Source of the DNA: Pseudomonas capeferrum
Lineage (GTDB): Bacteria; Pseudomonadota; Gammaproteobacteria; Pseudomonadales; Pseudomonadaceae
DNA: 64,000 nucleotides
Direction: 5' to 3'
Assembly: GCF_000731675.1 (NCBI RefSeq)
Contig: NZ_JMIT01000001.1
Location: 867,526 to 931,525 of the forward strand
The first letter of the stretch is position 1, and every line of letters begins with the position of its first letter. Position numbers and translations under genes: made by a program. The notes under the pieces are model-generated. The model did not search any database. It was not told the origin of the DNA and saw nothing but the letters and a program-made list of their open reading frames with translations. This document shows positions 9,858-24,800 of the stretch, in pieces.

Positions 9858-12800
9858 ATGCACTTCAGCGAACTGATGGCTGCTCTTTCCACCCGTGCAA
9901 TCCGACTCCAGCGTGAAGACCAGGACCTGATCGTCCTCGGCGATGACGACACCTTGGACGATAGCTTGTGGGAGGCGCTGTCGCGGCACAAGCCGGCGTT
10001 GCTGGAGATGCTCGCCGAACGCGATGACGACTGGCTGAGCCCGGCCTTTTGCATCACCCCCGATATGTTGCCGCTGGTAGCCCTGGAGCAACAGGCCATC
10101 GACCGCATCGTCGCCAGCGTGCCCGGCGGCGCCGCCAACGTTCAGGACATCTACCCGCTGGCGCCGCTGCAGCAGGGCATGCTGTACCACCACCTGTCCG
10201 CCAGCGACGGCGACCCGTACCTGTCGCAGGTGCAACTGCGCTTTGCCAGCAAAGCCCACCTCGAAGCCTTCGCCGAGGCACTGCAGTGGGTGATCCAGCG
10301 CCATGACATCCTGCGCACCGCGCTGCACTGGGAGTACCTTGACCAACCGGTGCAAGTGGTCTGGCAGCAGGCGACGCTGGTTCGCGAAGCCGTCCCGGTT
10401 GCCGGTAGCGCGGCGCTGGCCGAGTTGTGCGCGCGCTTCGACCCGCGCCAATACTGCCTCGACCTGCGCCAGGCGCCGCTGATGCAGTTGATGCACGCGC
10501 AGGGCGAAGGTGAGACGTGGGTGGCACTGCTGATGTTCCACCATGTGGTCATGGACCATACCGCGCTGGATATCGTGCGCCGGGAAATCCAGGCGCACCT
10601 TGCCGGCCAGGCCGAACACTTGGCCGCGCCCATGCCGTTTCGCAACGTGCTGGCCGCCGCCCGCCAGGCACTGGATGAGCAGGCCCATGAAGGGTTCTTC
10701 CGCGAGATGCTGGGTCACATCGATGAGCCGACACTGGCCTTCGGCCTGCAAGCCAAAGGCGATGCGCTGCTGGAGCAGGCACGCCTGACTCTGGCCCCGG
10801 CGCTCAGCCAGCGCCTGCGCAGCCAGGCCCGGCAACTCGGGGTAAGCCCGGCGAGCGTGCTGCACCTGGGCTTCGGCCGGCTGGTGGGGCAGCTTTCGGC
10901 GCGTCAGCAGGTGGTGTTCGGCAGTGTGCTGCTGGGCCGCATGACCACCGGCGACGGCAGCGAGCAGGCGCTGGGCATGTTCATCAACAGCCTGCCGCTG
11001 CGTATTGACCTTGGCGCAACCGGCGTGCGTGATGCGTTGCTGGCCACCCACCGACGGCTCAGCGCCTTGCTTGGCCACGAACAGGCGTCCCTGGCCCTGG
11101 CCCAGCGCTGCAGCGGCGTGGCTGCACCGGCGCCGCTGTTCAACACCCTGCTCAATTACCGCCACAGCGATGCGGGCGATGCTGCCGAGGTCATCCCGGT
11201 GGCCGACGGCATCGATATCGTCGGCGCCGAGGAACGTACCGATTACCCGTTGACCGTCAGCGTCGATGATTTGGGCGACGATCTGCGCCTGACCGTACAG
11301 AGCCTGCCCGAATGGGGCGCGGCGCGCTTGTGCGCGCAATTCGAGCAGATCCTGGCCAGCCTGGTCGAGGCGTTGGAACATGCGCCCACTGCACCCATGC
11401 AAGGGCTGCAGGCACTGCCCCTGGCAGAGCGCGAACAGTTGCTGCAACAGTTCAACCACACGGCTGGGGCGTACCCACAGGGGCAGACCGTCCACGCCCT
11501 GGTCGAGGCCCGCGCGGCCCGCGCACCGGCTGCGGTGGCGCTGCTGCAGGGTGACCAGGCTTTGAGTTACGACGCACTCAACCGCCACGCCAACCAGCTT
11601 GCGCATCAGCTGATCGCGCGTGGCGTCAAGGTGGGCGACCGTGTTGCCCTATGCCTGCCGCGCAACAGCGGGCGCGTGGTCGCGTTGCTGGGTGTGCTCA
11701 AGGCGGGCGCGGCCTATGTACCGGTAGACCCCGCCTACCCGGCAGAGCGCATTGCCTATCTGCTGGCCGACAGCGAACCGGCACTGGTGGTGAGCGAGGC
11801 TGCTATTACCGGGTTGCCGGCCGGGGTGCCGCGCCTCGACCTGGATCTTGCACAAAGCATCGCTGTGCACGACAGCAACCCTCAGTTGCCTGAGTTGCAC
11901 GCGCAGCACCTGGCGTATCTGGTCTACACCTCCGGCTCCACCGGCCAGCCGAAGGGTGTGATGATCGAGCATCACACCCTCGCCAACCTGGTGCACTGGC
12001 ACTGCCAGGCCTTCGCGCTGGACGCCACTGCACAGGCGTCCAGCGTGGCCGGTTTCGGCTTCGACGCCATGGCCTGGGAAGTCTGGCCCGCTCTGTGCGC
12101 CGGGGCCACGTTGCACCTGCCGCCTGCGCACATCGCCAACGAGCATGTCGATGAACTGCTCGACTGGTGGCTGGCGCAGCCGTTGACGGTCAGTTTCCTG
12201 CCTACACCGGTGGCCGAGCAGGCCCTGCGCCGCGAACGTCAGCACCCGACCCTGCGCACCTTGCTGGTAGGCGGCGACCGCCTGCGCCAGTTCGAGCGTG
12301 ACCCAGGGTTTGCCTTGGTCAACAACTACGGGCCGACCGAAACCACCGTGGTCGCTACCTCCGGGCAGGTGGTGCCTGGCGGGCCTCTGCACATCGGCCG
12401 GCCGATCGCCAATACCCGCGTCTATGTGCTGGACGAAGGCCTGCAGCCGGTACCGGTCGGCGTCACCGGTGAGCTGTTCATCGGCGGGGCGCAAGTGGCG
12501 CGTGGCTACTTCAACCGCCCAGCGTTGACCGAGCAGGCGTTTCTCGTCGATCCGTTCAGCGCGCAGCCCAACGCACGGATGTACCGCAGCGGTGATAGGG
12601 TGCGCTGGAATGCCGATGGCACCCTCGATTACCTCGGCCGCAACGACGACCAGGTGAAGATTCGCGGCGTGCGGGTAGAGCTGGGCGAAATCGAAGCCAC
12701 CCTCGCAGCGCAGCCCGGCATCGACACGGCCGTGGTGCTGGTGCGGGGCGAGCGTCTGCTGGCCTGGTTCACCGAGACCGCCCCGGTGGATATCGAAACT

Positions 12801-15800
12801 TTGCGCCAGGCCCTTCAGGCCCGCTTGCCGGCGCACATGGTACCGCTGGCGTTGCTGCGCCTGGCTGAGCTGCCGCTGACCAGCCACGGCAAGCTGGACC
12901 GCCGCGCACTGCCCGACCCGGCTACCTCGCAGTTGTTCGGCCAGGCATTCGAGGCGCCTGAAGGTGAGACCGAAGCCACGATGGCGGCCATCTGGGCCGA
13001 TGTGCTGGGCGTGGAACGGGTAGGGCGGCACGACAACTTCTTCGAACTGGGCGGCCACTCGCTGCTGGCGGTGACGCTGGTCGAGCGCCTGCGCAAGGCT
13101 GGCCTGCTCATCGATGTGCGTGTGCTGTTCGCCCAGCCGACCCTGGCCGCGCTGGCCAGCGCAGCGGCTATCGGCCGCGAAGTGACGGTGCCCGCCAACC
13201 GGGTGCCGCTGCACGCTGAACGGATTACCCCGCAGATGCTGAGCCTGGTCACCCTGGAGCAGGCGACCCTCGACGACATCGTCGCCAGCGTGCCGGGTGG
13301 CGCTGCCAACGTGCAGGAAATCTACCCGCTGGCACCCCTGCAGGAGGGCATTCTCTACCATCACCTGAGCGCCGAGCAGGGCGACCCCTACCTGCTGCAG
13401 ACCCGCCTGGCCTTTGACAGTGTCGAACGCCTGCTGGCCTGGGCCGGTGCCCTGCAACAGGTTATCGACCGCCATGACATCCTGCGCACCGCAGTGCTCT
13501 GGCAAGGGCTGGCGCAGCCGCTGCAGGTGGTCTGGCGCAAGGCCGAACTGGTGGTCAGTGAAATCGATGACCTGGCTGATGAGGATGGCAGGCCACGGAT
13601 CGAGCAGTTGCATGCGCGTTTCGATGCACGGCAACACCGGCTGGACCTGACCCAGGCGCCGCTGACCCGCCTGTACTACAGCCTGGACCCCGCCAACCAC
13701 CAGGTGGTGGCGATTCTGCTGTTCCACCACCTCACCCTCGACCACACGGCCATGGACGTGGTCGCCCGCGAAATGCGCGCATTGCTGTTTGGCCAGGGGC
13801 ATACGCTGCCGGCCGCGGTGCCGTACCGCAACTATGTGGCCCAGGCCCGCCTGGGTGATCAGGCCGGCCACGAGGCGTTCTTCCGCGAGATGCTCGCCGA
13901 TGTCGATGAGCCGACCTTGCCGCTGGGCTTCGCCGACGTGCAGGGCGATGGCCGGGGTATCGAAACGGCCTTCCAGGCCCTGGACGGCGAGGTTGCCCTC
14001 GGTTTGCGCGCCCAGGCCCGGCAACTGGGTGTCAGCGCCGCGAGCCTGATGCACCTGGCCTGGGCGCGGGTACTGGGGGTGCTTGCCAACCGCCATGACG
14101 TGGTCTTCGGTACCGTGCTGATGGGCCGCCTGCAAGGGGGTGAGGGCGCCGATCGGGCGCTGGGCATGTTCATCAACACCCTGCCGCTGCGGGTGGACAC
14201 CACGCTGGCCATGCGTGCCGCCGTGCGCGCCACCCACCGTAGCCTGTCGGCCTTGCTCGGCCATGAGCACGCGCCGTTGGCCCTGGCCCAGCGCTGCAGT
14301 GGCGTGGCGGCCGCTGCGCCGCTGTTCAGCGCCTTGCTCAACTATCGGCACAGCGCCGACGATGCAGCGCGTGACGGTGAGGGCATCTGGGAGGGCGTGC
14401 GCCTGCTCGGGGGCGAGGAGCGCAGCAATTACCCGCTGACCCTCAGTGTCAACGACCTGGGTGATGGCTTCACGTTCAGTGTGCTGGCCGTCGAGGGTAT
14501 TGGTGCGGCGCGGGTTGCCACGTGGATGGCCAATGCCGTCACCCAGCTGCTGCAAGCACTGGAGCAGGGACAGGAGGCGCCGGTCGACAGCCTATCGATC
14601 TTGAACGATGAAGCTCGCCAGCAACTGCTGGGCAGCTTCAATGCCACCACGCAGCACTATCCGCAAGGGCTGACGGTGCATGCTCTGGTCGAGGCCCGGG
14701 CAGCCGCGACCCCGGATGCCACGGCAGTCAGCCAGCCGGGCATGGCGCTCAGCTATGGTGACCTGAACCTTCGGGCCAACCGCCTGGCGCACCAGCTGAT
14801 CGCACGCGGCGTGCGTTGCGGTGACCGGGTGGCGTTGTGCCTGGGCCGTAGCGCCGAGCGGGTGATCGGCCTGCTGGCCGTGCTCAAGGCCGGGGCCGCC
14901 TATGTACCGGTGGACCCAAGCTATCCCGCCGAACGCATCGCCTACCTGTTGGCCGACAGCGCGCCCGCCCTGGTGTTGAGCGAAGCGGCCATCGACGGCT
15001 TGCCTGCTGGCATACCGCGCCTGAACCTCGACCAGGCCGCCAGCGATGACGCCCTCGACAGCAATCCGCACGTGCCCGGGTTGGATGCTCACCAGTTGGC
15101 CTACCTGGTCTACACCTCTGGCTCCACCGGCCAGCCCAAAGGGGTGATGATCGAACACCATACCCTGGCCAACCTGGTGCACTGGCACTGCCAGGCCTTT
15201 GCGCTGGAGACCGGTACACGTACTTCAAGCGTCGCGGGCTTCGGTTTCGACGCAATGGCCTGGGAGGTCTGGCCGGCATTGTGTGCCGGTGCCACGCTGC
15301 ACCTGCCACCTGCGCACATCGGCAATGAACATGTCGAAGCGCTGCTTGACTGGTGGCTCGAACAGCCACTGACCGTCAGCTTCCTGCCCACGCCCGTGGC
15401 CGAGCTGGCGCTGCGCCGCGAACGCCAGCACCCGACCTTGCGCACCTTGCTGATAGGTGGCGACCGCCTGCGTCAGTTCGAACGTGACCCAGGCTTTGCC
15501 CTGGTCAACAACTACGGACCGACCGAGACCACGGTGGTCGCCACCTCTGGGCAGGTGCAGCCCGGCGCTGCGTTGCACATCGGCAAGCCCATCGCCAATA
15601 CCCGCGTCTACGTGCTCGACGCGCATCGCCAAGCGGTGCCGGTGGGCGTTGTGGGCGAGCTGTACATCGGCGGTGCGCAGGTGGCGCGGGGGTACTTCAA
15701 TCGCCCTGAACTGACCGAGCAGCGCTTTTTCGCCGACCCGTTCAGCCGCAAGCCTGGCGCGCGCATGTACCGCAGCGGCGACCTGGTGCGCTGGAACGCC

Positions 15801-18800
15801 GATGGCACCCTCGATTACCTCGGCCGCAACGACGACCAGGTGAAGATTCGCGGCATGCGCGTGGAGTTGGGTGAAATCGAAGCCGCCCTGGCCGCACAGA
15901 CGGGTATTGCCGATGCCGTGGTGCTGGTGCGGGGCGAGCGCTTGCTGGCCTGGTTCACCGAGTCCGCACCGGTGGTGATCGACGCTGTGCGTCAAGCGCT
16001 GCAGGCCAGCTTGCCGGGGCACATGCTGCCGCAAGCGTTTATCCGTGTGGAGGAGTGGCCGCTGACCAGCCACGGCAAGCTGGACCGCCGTGCCCTGCCC
16101 GAACCGGATACCGCCGATTGGGTCAGCCGGGGTTACGAGGCGCCCGTCGGCGAGACCGAAGCGGCCATGGCCAGCGTCTGGGCCGAGGTGCTGGGCGTGG
16201 AGCGGGTAGGGCGGCATGACAATTTCTTCGAACTGGGCGGCCACTCGTTGCTGGCAGTGGCCCTGATCGAACGCCTGCGCCAACAAGGCCTGCCTACCGA
16301 CGTGCGGGTGCTGTTCGGCCAACCGACCGTGGCCGCACTGGCGGCCGCACTGGGCAATGGCCGCCAGGTAAGCGTGCCGGACTACTGCATTGCAGAGGGC
16401 TGCACCCACATCACCCCGGCCATGCTGCCGTTGCTGGCCCTGGACGCCGCCGCCATCGAGCGCATTGTCGCCACGGTGCCGGGTGGCGCCGCCAACGTGC
16501 AGGACATCTACCCGCTGGCACCGCTGCAAGAAGGCATTCTCTACCATCACCTGAGCGCCGCCGACCAAGACCCGTACCTGCTGCAATGGCGCGTGGCATT
16601 CGACAGCCAGGCCCGCCTGCAAGCGTTCGCCGCTGCCCTGGACCAGGTCATCGCCCGCCACGATATCCTGCGCACCGCCGTGCTGTGGGACGGCCTGGCG
16701 CAGCCAGCCCAGGTGGTCTGGCGCAGCGTGCCAGGGTCGGTGCTGGTTGAGTGCGCCGAACAGGCCGGCCGAATTGACCTCAGCCAGGCCCCATTGATGC
16801 GCCTGCTGGCGAACCCGCAGCCGGGCGCGGAACGCATCGAGGCCACCCTGCAATTCCACCACATCGCCCTTGACCATACGGCCATGAAAGTGGTGCTTGC
16901 GGAGATCCGCGATCACCTGCGCGGGCAACAGCCCAGCCAGCCGGCCGTGCCCTACCGCAACTATGTGGCCCAGGCCCGCCTGGCCATCAGCGAGGCCGAA
17001 CACGAAGCGTTCTTCCGCGCCGAACTGGCCGACATCGACGCGCCGACCTTGCCCTATGGCCTGCTCGACCTGCAGGGCCAGGCCAGTGCCTTCGAACTGG
17101 CCACCGTGCAGCTGCACAGCGAGCAATACCGGCGCCTGCGCCGCCAGGCGCAGCAGCTGGGCGTAAGCGCCGCCAGCGTGCTGCACCTGGCCTGGGCGCG
17201 GCTGGTGGCCGCCACCAGTGGCCAGGACCGCGTGGTATTCGGCACCGTGCTGCTCGGCCGCCTGCAAGGCGGTGCGGGGGCCGACCGCGGCCTGGGCATG
17301 TTCATCAATACCCTGCCGCTGCGCTTGGACCTGCAGGGGCTGGGTGTGCAAGCCGGTGTGCGCCTGGCCCATCAGCGGCTGAGTGCGCTGCTGGTGCACG
17401 AGCATGCCTCGCTGGCCCTGGCCCAGCGCTGCAGCGGTGTGGCCGCGCCGACACCTTTGTTCAGTGCCATGCTCAACTACCGCCACGGCGCCAGCCAGCC
17501 CGAACAGCAAGCGCAGCGCGAAGCCCTGGAAGGCATCGAGGCCCTGCCCAGCGGCGGGCACGGCAACTACCCGCTGAGTGTCAACGTCGACGACCTGGGC
17601 GACGGCCTGCGCCTGACCGCCCAGGTCAGCGCCCAGGTCGGCGCGCAGCGCGTCTGCGAGCAACTGTTGCAGGTGTTGGTCGGTTTGCTGGATGCCCTTG
17701 AGCATGCGCCCCACACGCTAGTGCAGCAGCTGCCAGTATTGACACCGAATGAACGCCAGCAACTGCTGGCCAACGCCACGCAGCGGCCCGACGCTGCGGA
17801 GCAACCGTTGCACGCGCTGCTCGAGGCGCAGGTGAGGCGCACGCCGAATGCCATTGCCCTGGCCGCCGAGGAGGGCGAACTGAGCTATCGCCAGCTCGAC
17901 GAGCAGGCCAATCGCCTGGCCCATCACCTGATCGGCCTAGGGGTAAAACCCGATGACCGTGTGGCGATCTGCGTCGAGCGTGGTTTGTCGATGGTGGTCG
18001 GCTTGCTGGCCATCCTCAAGGCGGGCGGTGCCTATGTGCCGGTCGACCCGGGTTACCCGGCCGAACGCATTCGCCACATGCTGGTGGACAGTGCGCCGCT
18101 GGCGGTGCTGGTGCACAACGCTACCCGCGAGGCCGCGCACGGCGCCCAAGCGCCCCTGGTCGACCTCGACCAGCCTTGCTGGCACGCCCAACCGATCAGC
18201 AACCCACGCGTGCCTGCGCTGAACGCTCGGCATCTGGCTTATGTGATCTATACCTCCGGCTCCACGGGCCTGCCCAAAGGGGTCATGGTCGAGCACCGCA
18301 ACGTGGTCAACCTGGTGCGCTGGAGCCAGCGCCTTTGCCAGCCGGCGGGTGACGGCGCGGTGCTGCACAAAACCCCGGTCAGCTTCGATGCCTCGGTGTG
18401 GGAGCTGTTCTGGCCACTGTGCAGCGGCCTGCGCCTGGTGCTGGCACGCCCGGACGGCCAGCGCGACCCGCAGTACCTCGCGCAACTGATCGAGGCGCAG
18501 CAGGTCAGCGTGGTGCAATTCGTGCCGGCGTTGCTGCAGCAGTTCCTCGAAACTCCCGCCAGCAGCCGCTGCACCCGCCTCAGCGATATCGTCTGCGGTG
18601 GCGGCGAGTTGACCGAAGCCCTGGCCGCCCAGGTGCGTCAGCGCCTGCCGGGTGTGCGCCTGCATAACGTTTATGGGCCGACCGAGACCACCGTCGATTG
18701 CAGTGCCTGGACGCTGGAGCCGGGCGCCGAGCTGCCGCAAGGGGCATTGCCGATTGGCACCGCCATCGACAATACCCGCCTGTATGTACTCGACCCCTAC

Positions 18801-21800
18801 GACCAACCGGTGCCCTGGGGCGTGGTCGGCCACCTGCACATCGGTGGCGCCGGCGTGGCCCGTGGTTACCTGGGCTTGCCAGCGCAACAGGCCGAGCGTT
18901 TCATTGCCAGCCCCTTCGTCGACGGCGAGCGCCTGTACCGCAGCGGTGACTTGGTGCGCCAGTGCCAGGACGGTAACCTGGTCTTCCTAGGCCGCAACGA
19001 TCACCAGGTGAAGATTCGCGGCCTGCGCATCGAACCGGGTGAGATCGAAGCCTGCCTGGTGCGTATTCCCGGCGTACGCGAGGCAGTGGTGCTGGCCTTC
19101 GATGCCCCAGTCAGTGGCGCGCGCCTGGTGGCCTACCTCACCGGTGAGCCGCAGGCGGCAGACGGCCTGCGCAAAGCGTTGCTGATGCATCTACCGGAAT
19201 ACATGCTGCCGGCGCAGTACATCCACCTCGACCACCTGCCTTTGACGCCGAATGGCAAACTCGACCGCAACGCGCTGCCTGCCCCGGACGGTGCATTGCA
19301 TGAGCGCCTGTACGAGGCCCCGCTCGGTGAAACCGAAACCCTGCTGGCTCGATTGTGGGCCGAACTGCTCGGCGTGCAGCAGGTAGGCCGGCACGACAAC
19401 TTCTTCGAACTCGGTGGCCATTCGCTGCTGGCGGTCAGCCTGACTGCACGGCTGCGGCTGGAGGGCCTGCAAGTCGATGTGCGCACCCTGTTCGGTCAAC
19501 CAACGGTTGCGGCCTTGGCCGCGACACTGGGGCGTAATCAGCAAGTAGTGGTGCCTGCAAACCGTATCCCTGCCGACTGCCCGCGTATCACCCCAGACCT
19601 GCTCAGCCTGATCGAACTCGACCAAACGGCGCTCGACCGCATCGTCGCGAGCGTGCCGGGCGGTGCCGCCAATGTGCAGGATATCTACCCCCTGGCGCCC
19701 CTGCAGGAAGGCATTCTCTACCATCACCTGAGCGCCGAGCACGATCCTTACGTGCTGTATTCACGGCTGCGCTTTGCCAGCCTGGAGCGCTTGCAAGCCT
19801 TCGCCAGCGCGCTGGACCAGGTCATCGCCCGCCATGATGTGCTGCGTACCGCCGTGCTCTGGGATGGCCTGCCACAAGCCGTGCAGGTGGTCTGGCGCCA
19901 TGCGCCACTGCAGCTGTTGCACCTCGATGCAGGCGCGAGCGGCCTGGACCTGAGCCAGGCGCCGCTGATCCGTCTGCTGCATCGTCAAGTGCCTGGCACC
20001 GAGCAGATCGAAGCCACCTTGCAGTTCCACCACATCGTCCTCGACCACACGGCCCTGGAGGTGGTCGGCGAAGAGCTGATCGGCTTCCTGCACGGCACGC
20101 CGCCGGTGGCCACCCCGGTGCCGTATCGCAACTATGTGGCCCAGGCGCGCCTGGGCATCAGCCCGGCCGAGCATGAGCGGTTCTTCCGCGAACAACTTGC
20201 CGATATCGATGAGCCGACCTTGCCGTTCGACCTCAGCGATGTGCAAGGCGATGGCCGCGACATGCACGAGGCCAAGCTGGCGCTGTCGGCCGAGCTGGCC
20301 GCAGGGCTGCGGCGCCAGGCGCGGCAGCTTGGCATCAGTGTCGCCAGTCTGTTCCACCTGGCATGGGCACGCCTGCTGGCGGCTGCCAGTGGCAAGGACT
20401 GCGTGGTGTTCGGTACCGTGCTGCTTGGCCGTTTACAAGGTGGCGAAGGCGCCGAGCGGGCGCTGGGCATGTTCATCAATACCCTGCCGCTGCGCGTCGA
20501 CCTTAACGAGGTGAGCGTGCGCGAGGGCGCGCAGGCCGTGCACCAGCGCCTCAGCGCACTGCTGGCCCACGAGCACGCGTCCTTGGCGTTGGCCCAGCGT
20601 TGCAGCGGTGTGGCTGCGCCATTGCCACTGTTCAGCGCCATGCTCAACTACCGCCATGGCGCTGAAACCAGCGCCGAGCAGCGTCAGGCATGGCAAGGCA
20701 TCGAGGTGTTGGAAGGCCAGGAACGTACCAACTACCCGCTGAGCCTGAACGTGGATGACCTGGGCGAAGGCTTCCGCCTGGTTGCCACGACCCCGGCCGA
20801 AGTGGGTGCGGCTCGTATTTGCGGGCAGATGAACCAAGTGCTGGAGGCGATGGTCGAGGCTCTGGAACAGACGCCACAGTTGCAATTGCAGCGCTTGCCG
20901 GTGCTGGCGCCAGAGGAACGCCAGCGGGTGTTGGTGGACTTCAATGACACCGCGGTGGCTTACGACCTTGAGCAGACCTTGCACGGGCTGATCGAGGCGC
21001 AGGTGGTGCGCACGCCAGATGCGGTTGCAGTGCGGGCCGAGGAAGGCACGCTCAGCTACCGCGAGTTGAATGAACAGGCCAACCGCCTGGCGCATCACTT
21101 GATCGCGTTGGGCGTGAAGCCTGATGATCGGGTGGCGATCTGCGTCGAACGTGGGCTGTCGATGGTGGTTGGCCTGTTGGCCATCCTCAAGGCGGGCGGC
21201 GCCTATGTGCCGGTGGACCCGGATTACCCGACCGAACGCGTGCGCCACATGCTGAGCGACAGCGCGCCAGTGGCGGTGCTGGTGCACAGCGCTACGCGCC
21301 ACGTACCGGAGGCGGCCCAGCTTATTGATCTGGACCAGCCAACCTGGAATGCGCAGCCTTCCAGCAACCCGGTACTCGCCGCACTGACCCCGCGTCATCT
21401 GGCCTACGTGATCTACACCTCTGGCTCCACCGGCTTGCCGAAGGGTGTGATGAACGAGCACGCCGGTGTAGTTAACCGCTTGCTGTGGATGCAGGACGCC
21501 TACAACCTCGGCGCAGACGATGTGGTCTTGCAAAAGACCCCATTCAGCTTCGACGTGTCGGTGTGGGAGTTCCTCTGGCCGCTGCAAACCGGCGCACGCC
21601 TGGTCATGGCTCGCCCCGGTGGCCATCGCGACCCTGAGTACCTGCGTCAGGTGATCCGCAGCGAAGGCGTCACCACCTTGCACTTCGTGCCATCGATGCT
21701 GGATGTGTTCCTTGCTCATGGCGACGCTTCGGCAGATGCCCTCAAGCGCGTGCTGTGCAGCGGTGAAGCCCTGCCGGGCAGCCTGGTACGGCGCTTCCAC

Positions 21801-24800
21801 GCGCAGTTGCCAACGGTCGAACTGCATAACCTGTATGGCCCGACAGAAGCGGCGGTGGACGTCAGCGCCTGGCATTGCATGACGGCGCCGGACAACACCC
21901 CAATCGGCAAGCCCATCGCCAACACCACGCTGTACGTGCTCGATACGCTGGGCCAGCCGGTACCGCAAGGCGTCGCTGGCGAGCTGTTCATCGGCGGCGT
22001 GCAAGTCGCCCGTGGCTACCTCAACCGCGCCGAACTGACCGCCGAACGCTTCATCGACGACCCGTTCAGCACTCGCCCCGGCGCACGCCTGTACCGCACC
22101 GGCGACCTGGCGCGGCACCTGAGCGATGGTAATATCGAGTACCTGGGCCGCAACGATGATCAGGTGAAGATCCATGGCCTGCGCATCGAGCTGGGTGAAA
22201 TCCAGGCCGGCCTGACCGCCATCGAGGGCGTGAAGGAAGCGGTCGTCATCGCCCGCGACCAGCGTCTGGTGGCGTACTACACCGGTGAGGAGCAGGCCGT
22301 GGAAAGCCTGCGCAGTGCACTACTGGCCCACTTGCCGGCGTTCATGGTGCCGGCGTTGTTCATGCACCTGCCGGCGCTGCCGCTGAGCCCCAACGGCAAA
22401 CTCGACCGCAAGGCCTTGCCGCTGCCAGACGCCGAAGCCCTGCAAAGCCGCGAGTACCAAGCCCCCGAAGGCGACACCGAAACCCTGCTGGCTGCGATCT
22501 GGGCCGAACTGCTGGGCGTGGAACGGGTAGGGCGCCACGACAACTTCTTCGAACTGGGCGGCCATTCGCTGCTGGCAGTCAGCCTCACCTCGCGCCTGCG
22601 TCAGCAAGGCCTGCATGCCGATATCCGCGTGCTGTTCGGCCAGCCGACCCTGGCTGCGTTGGCCGCCGCCATCGGCGGTGAAACCGGCGTGAGCGTGCCG
22701 GCCAACCGCATCCCGATAGATGGCACCCGCATAACCCCGGACATGCTGCCGCTCGCCGAGCTGTCCCAGGCGGCCATCGATACGCTGGTCGGGCAGATCC
22801 CAGGGGGCGTGGCCAATGTCCAGGACATCTACGGCCTGGCCCCGCTGCAACAAGGTATCCTCTACCACCACCTCGCCAGCGAGGGCGCCGACCCCTATGT
22901 GCTGCAAGCGCGCTTTGCGTTCCCGGGGCAGGCCGAACTCGATGCCTTCGCCGCGGCGTTGGATCAGGTCATTGCCCGCCACGATATCCTGCGCACCAGC
23001 ATCCACTGGCAGGGCCTGGACGAACCCGTGCAGGTCGTCTGGCGCAGCACGCCTGCAGTGGCCGGCCAGGCTGGCACCACCACCCTCGACCTGAACCAGG
23101 CCCCCTTGATCCGCCTGGTGCCAAGCCCAGGCAAAGGTCGCGTGGAGGCGACCCTGCTGATTCACCACATCATTCTCGACCATGCGGCTGTCGAGCAACT
23201 GGTGGCCGAGATCACCGCGGTGCTGCAAGGCCAGGCCCTGTCGCACGCCAGCGTGCCTTACCGCAACTACGTGGCCCAGGCGCGCCTGGGCGCCGATGCC
23301 CAGGCCGACCAAGCCATGTTCGGCGAGCTGCTGGGCGATATCGACGAACCCACCACCGTGTTCGGCCTGCGCGATGCGCACAGTGACGCCAGCCGGGTGC
23401 TGGACAGCCGCCTGGCACTGGACAGCGCTCTGGCCGGCCGCCTGCGTGAGCAGGCCCGTGTATTGGGTATCAGCGTCGCCAGCCTGGTGCACCAGGCCTG
23501 GGGGCAGGTGCTGGCGCAATTGTCCGGGCGCGAAGAGGTAGTGTTCGGCACCGTGCTGCTCGGCCGCCTGCAAGGCGGCGAGGGGGCCGAACGGGCGCTG
23601 GGCATGTTCATCAATACCTTGCCGCTGCGGGTGAGCGTGGGCGCGATGGCGGTGGCCGAGGGCGTGCGCCTGACCCACCAGCGTCTGGCGCGTTTGCTGG
23701 CCCACGAGCAAGCTTCGCTGGCCCTGGCCCAGCGTTGCAGCGCAGTGCCCGCGTCCCAGGCGCTGTTCACCAGCCTGCTCAACTTCCGCCACAGTGCCCC
23801 GGCCAAGGCCGAGCTGCGCCAGGCCTGGCAGGGTATCGAACAACTGGCCGCGCATGAGCGCAGCAACTACCCACTGGTGGTCAATGTCGACGACCTGGGC
23901 GACGCCTTTGTGCTGACCGTGCAAGCGGTGCCAGAGGTCGATGGCGCGCAGGTCTGCCAGTTGCTGAGCACCGCCCTCGAACAATTGGCCGAGGCCCTTG
24001 CACTGGCACCGTCCATGGCCTTGCACCAGGTGAGCAGCCTGGCGCCGGCCGAGCGCGAGCGGGTGCTTCAAGGCTTCAACGCCACCCGCCGCGATTACCC
24101 ACGCGAACAGGCGCTGCATACCCTGTTCGACACCTATGCCGCGCTCAGCCCTACTGCGCCGGCGGTGTTGCACGGTGACCGGCAATGGAGCTACGCACAG
24201 CTCGAACAGCACGCCAACCGCCTGGCCCATCACCTGTTGGGCCTGGGCGTACGCCCTGGCGACCGGGTTGCGCTGTTGTTGCCACGCAGCATCGAACTGC
24301 TGGCGGCGCAACTGGCGGCCAGCAAGTGCGCTGCGGTGTTCGTGCCGCTGGACAGCAATGCGCCGGTCGAACGCCAGGCTTTCATGCTCGATGACAGCCA
24401 GGCGCGGGTGTTGCTCACCCTCAGCAGTGAACACGCGGTGGGCCACGCCCTGCGCGTCGAGCTGGACCGCCTTGACCTTGCCGGCTACCCGCAGCAGTCT
24501 CCGGGCCTGGTGGTGGATGCCGAAAGCGCCGCCTACATCATGTATACCTCCGGCTCTACCGGCACCCCCAAGGGCGTGCAGGTACCGCACCGGGCCATCG
24601 TGCGCCTGGTGATCAACAACGGCTTCGCCGACTTCACCTGCCAGGACCGCGTCGCGTTCGCCTCCAACCCGGCGTTCGACGCCAGCACCTTGGAAGTCTG
24701 GGCGCCGCTGCTCAACGGCGGCGCAGTGGTGGTCATCGACCAGCACCAGGTGCTGTCGCGTCAGGCCCTGCGTGAGGTGTTGCTGGAGCAGGGCGTGACG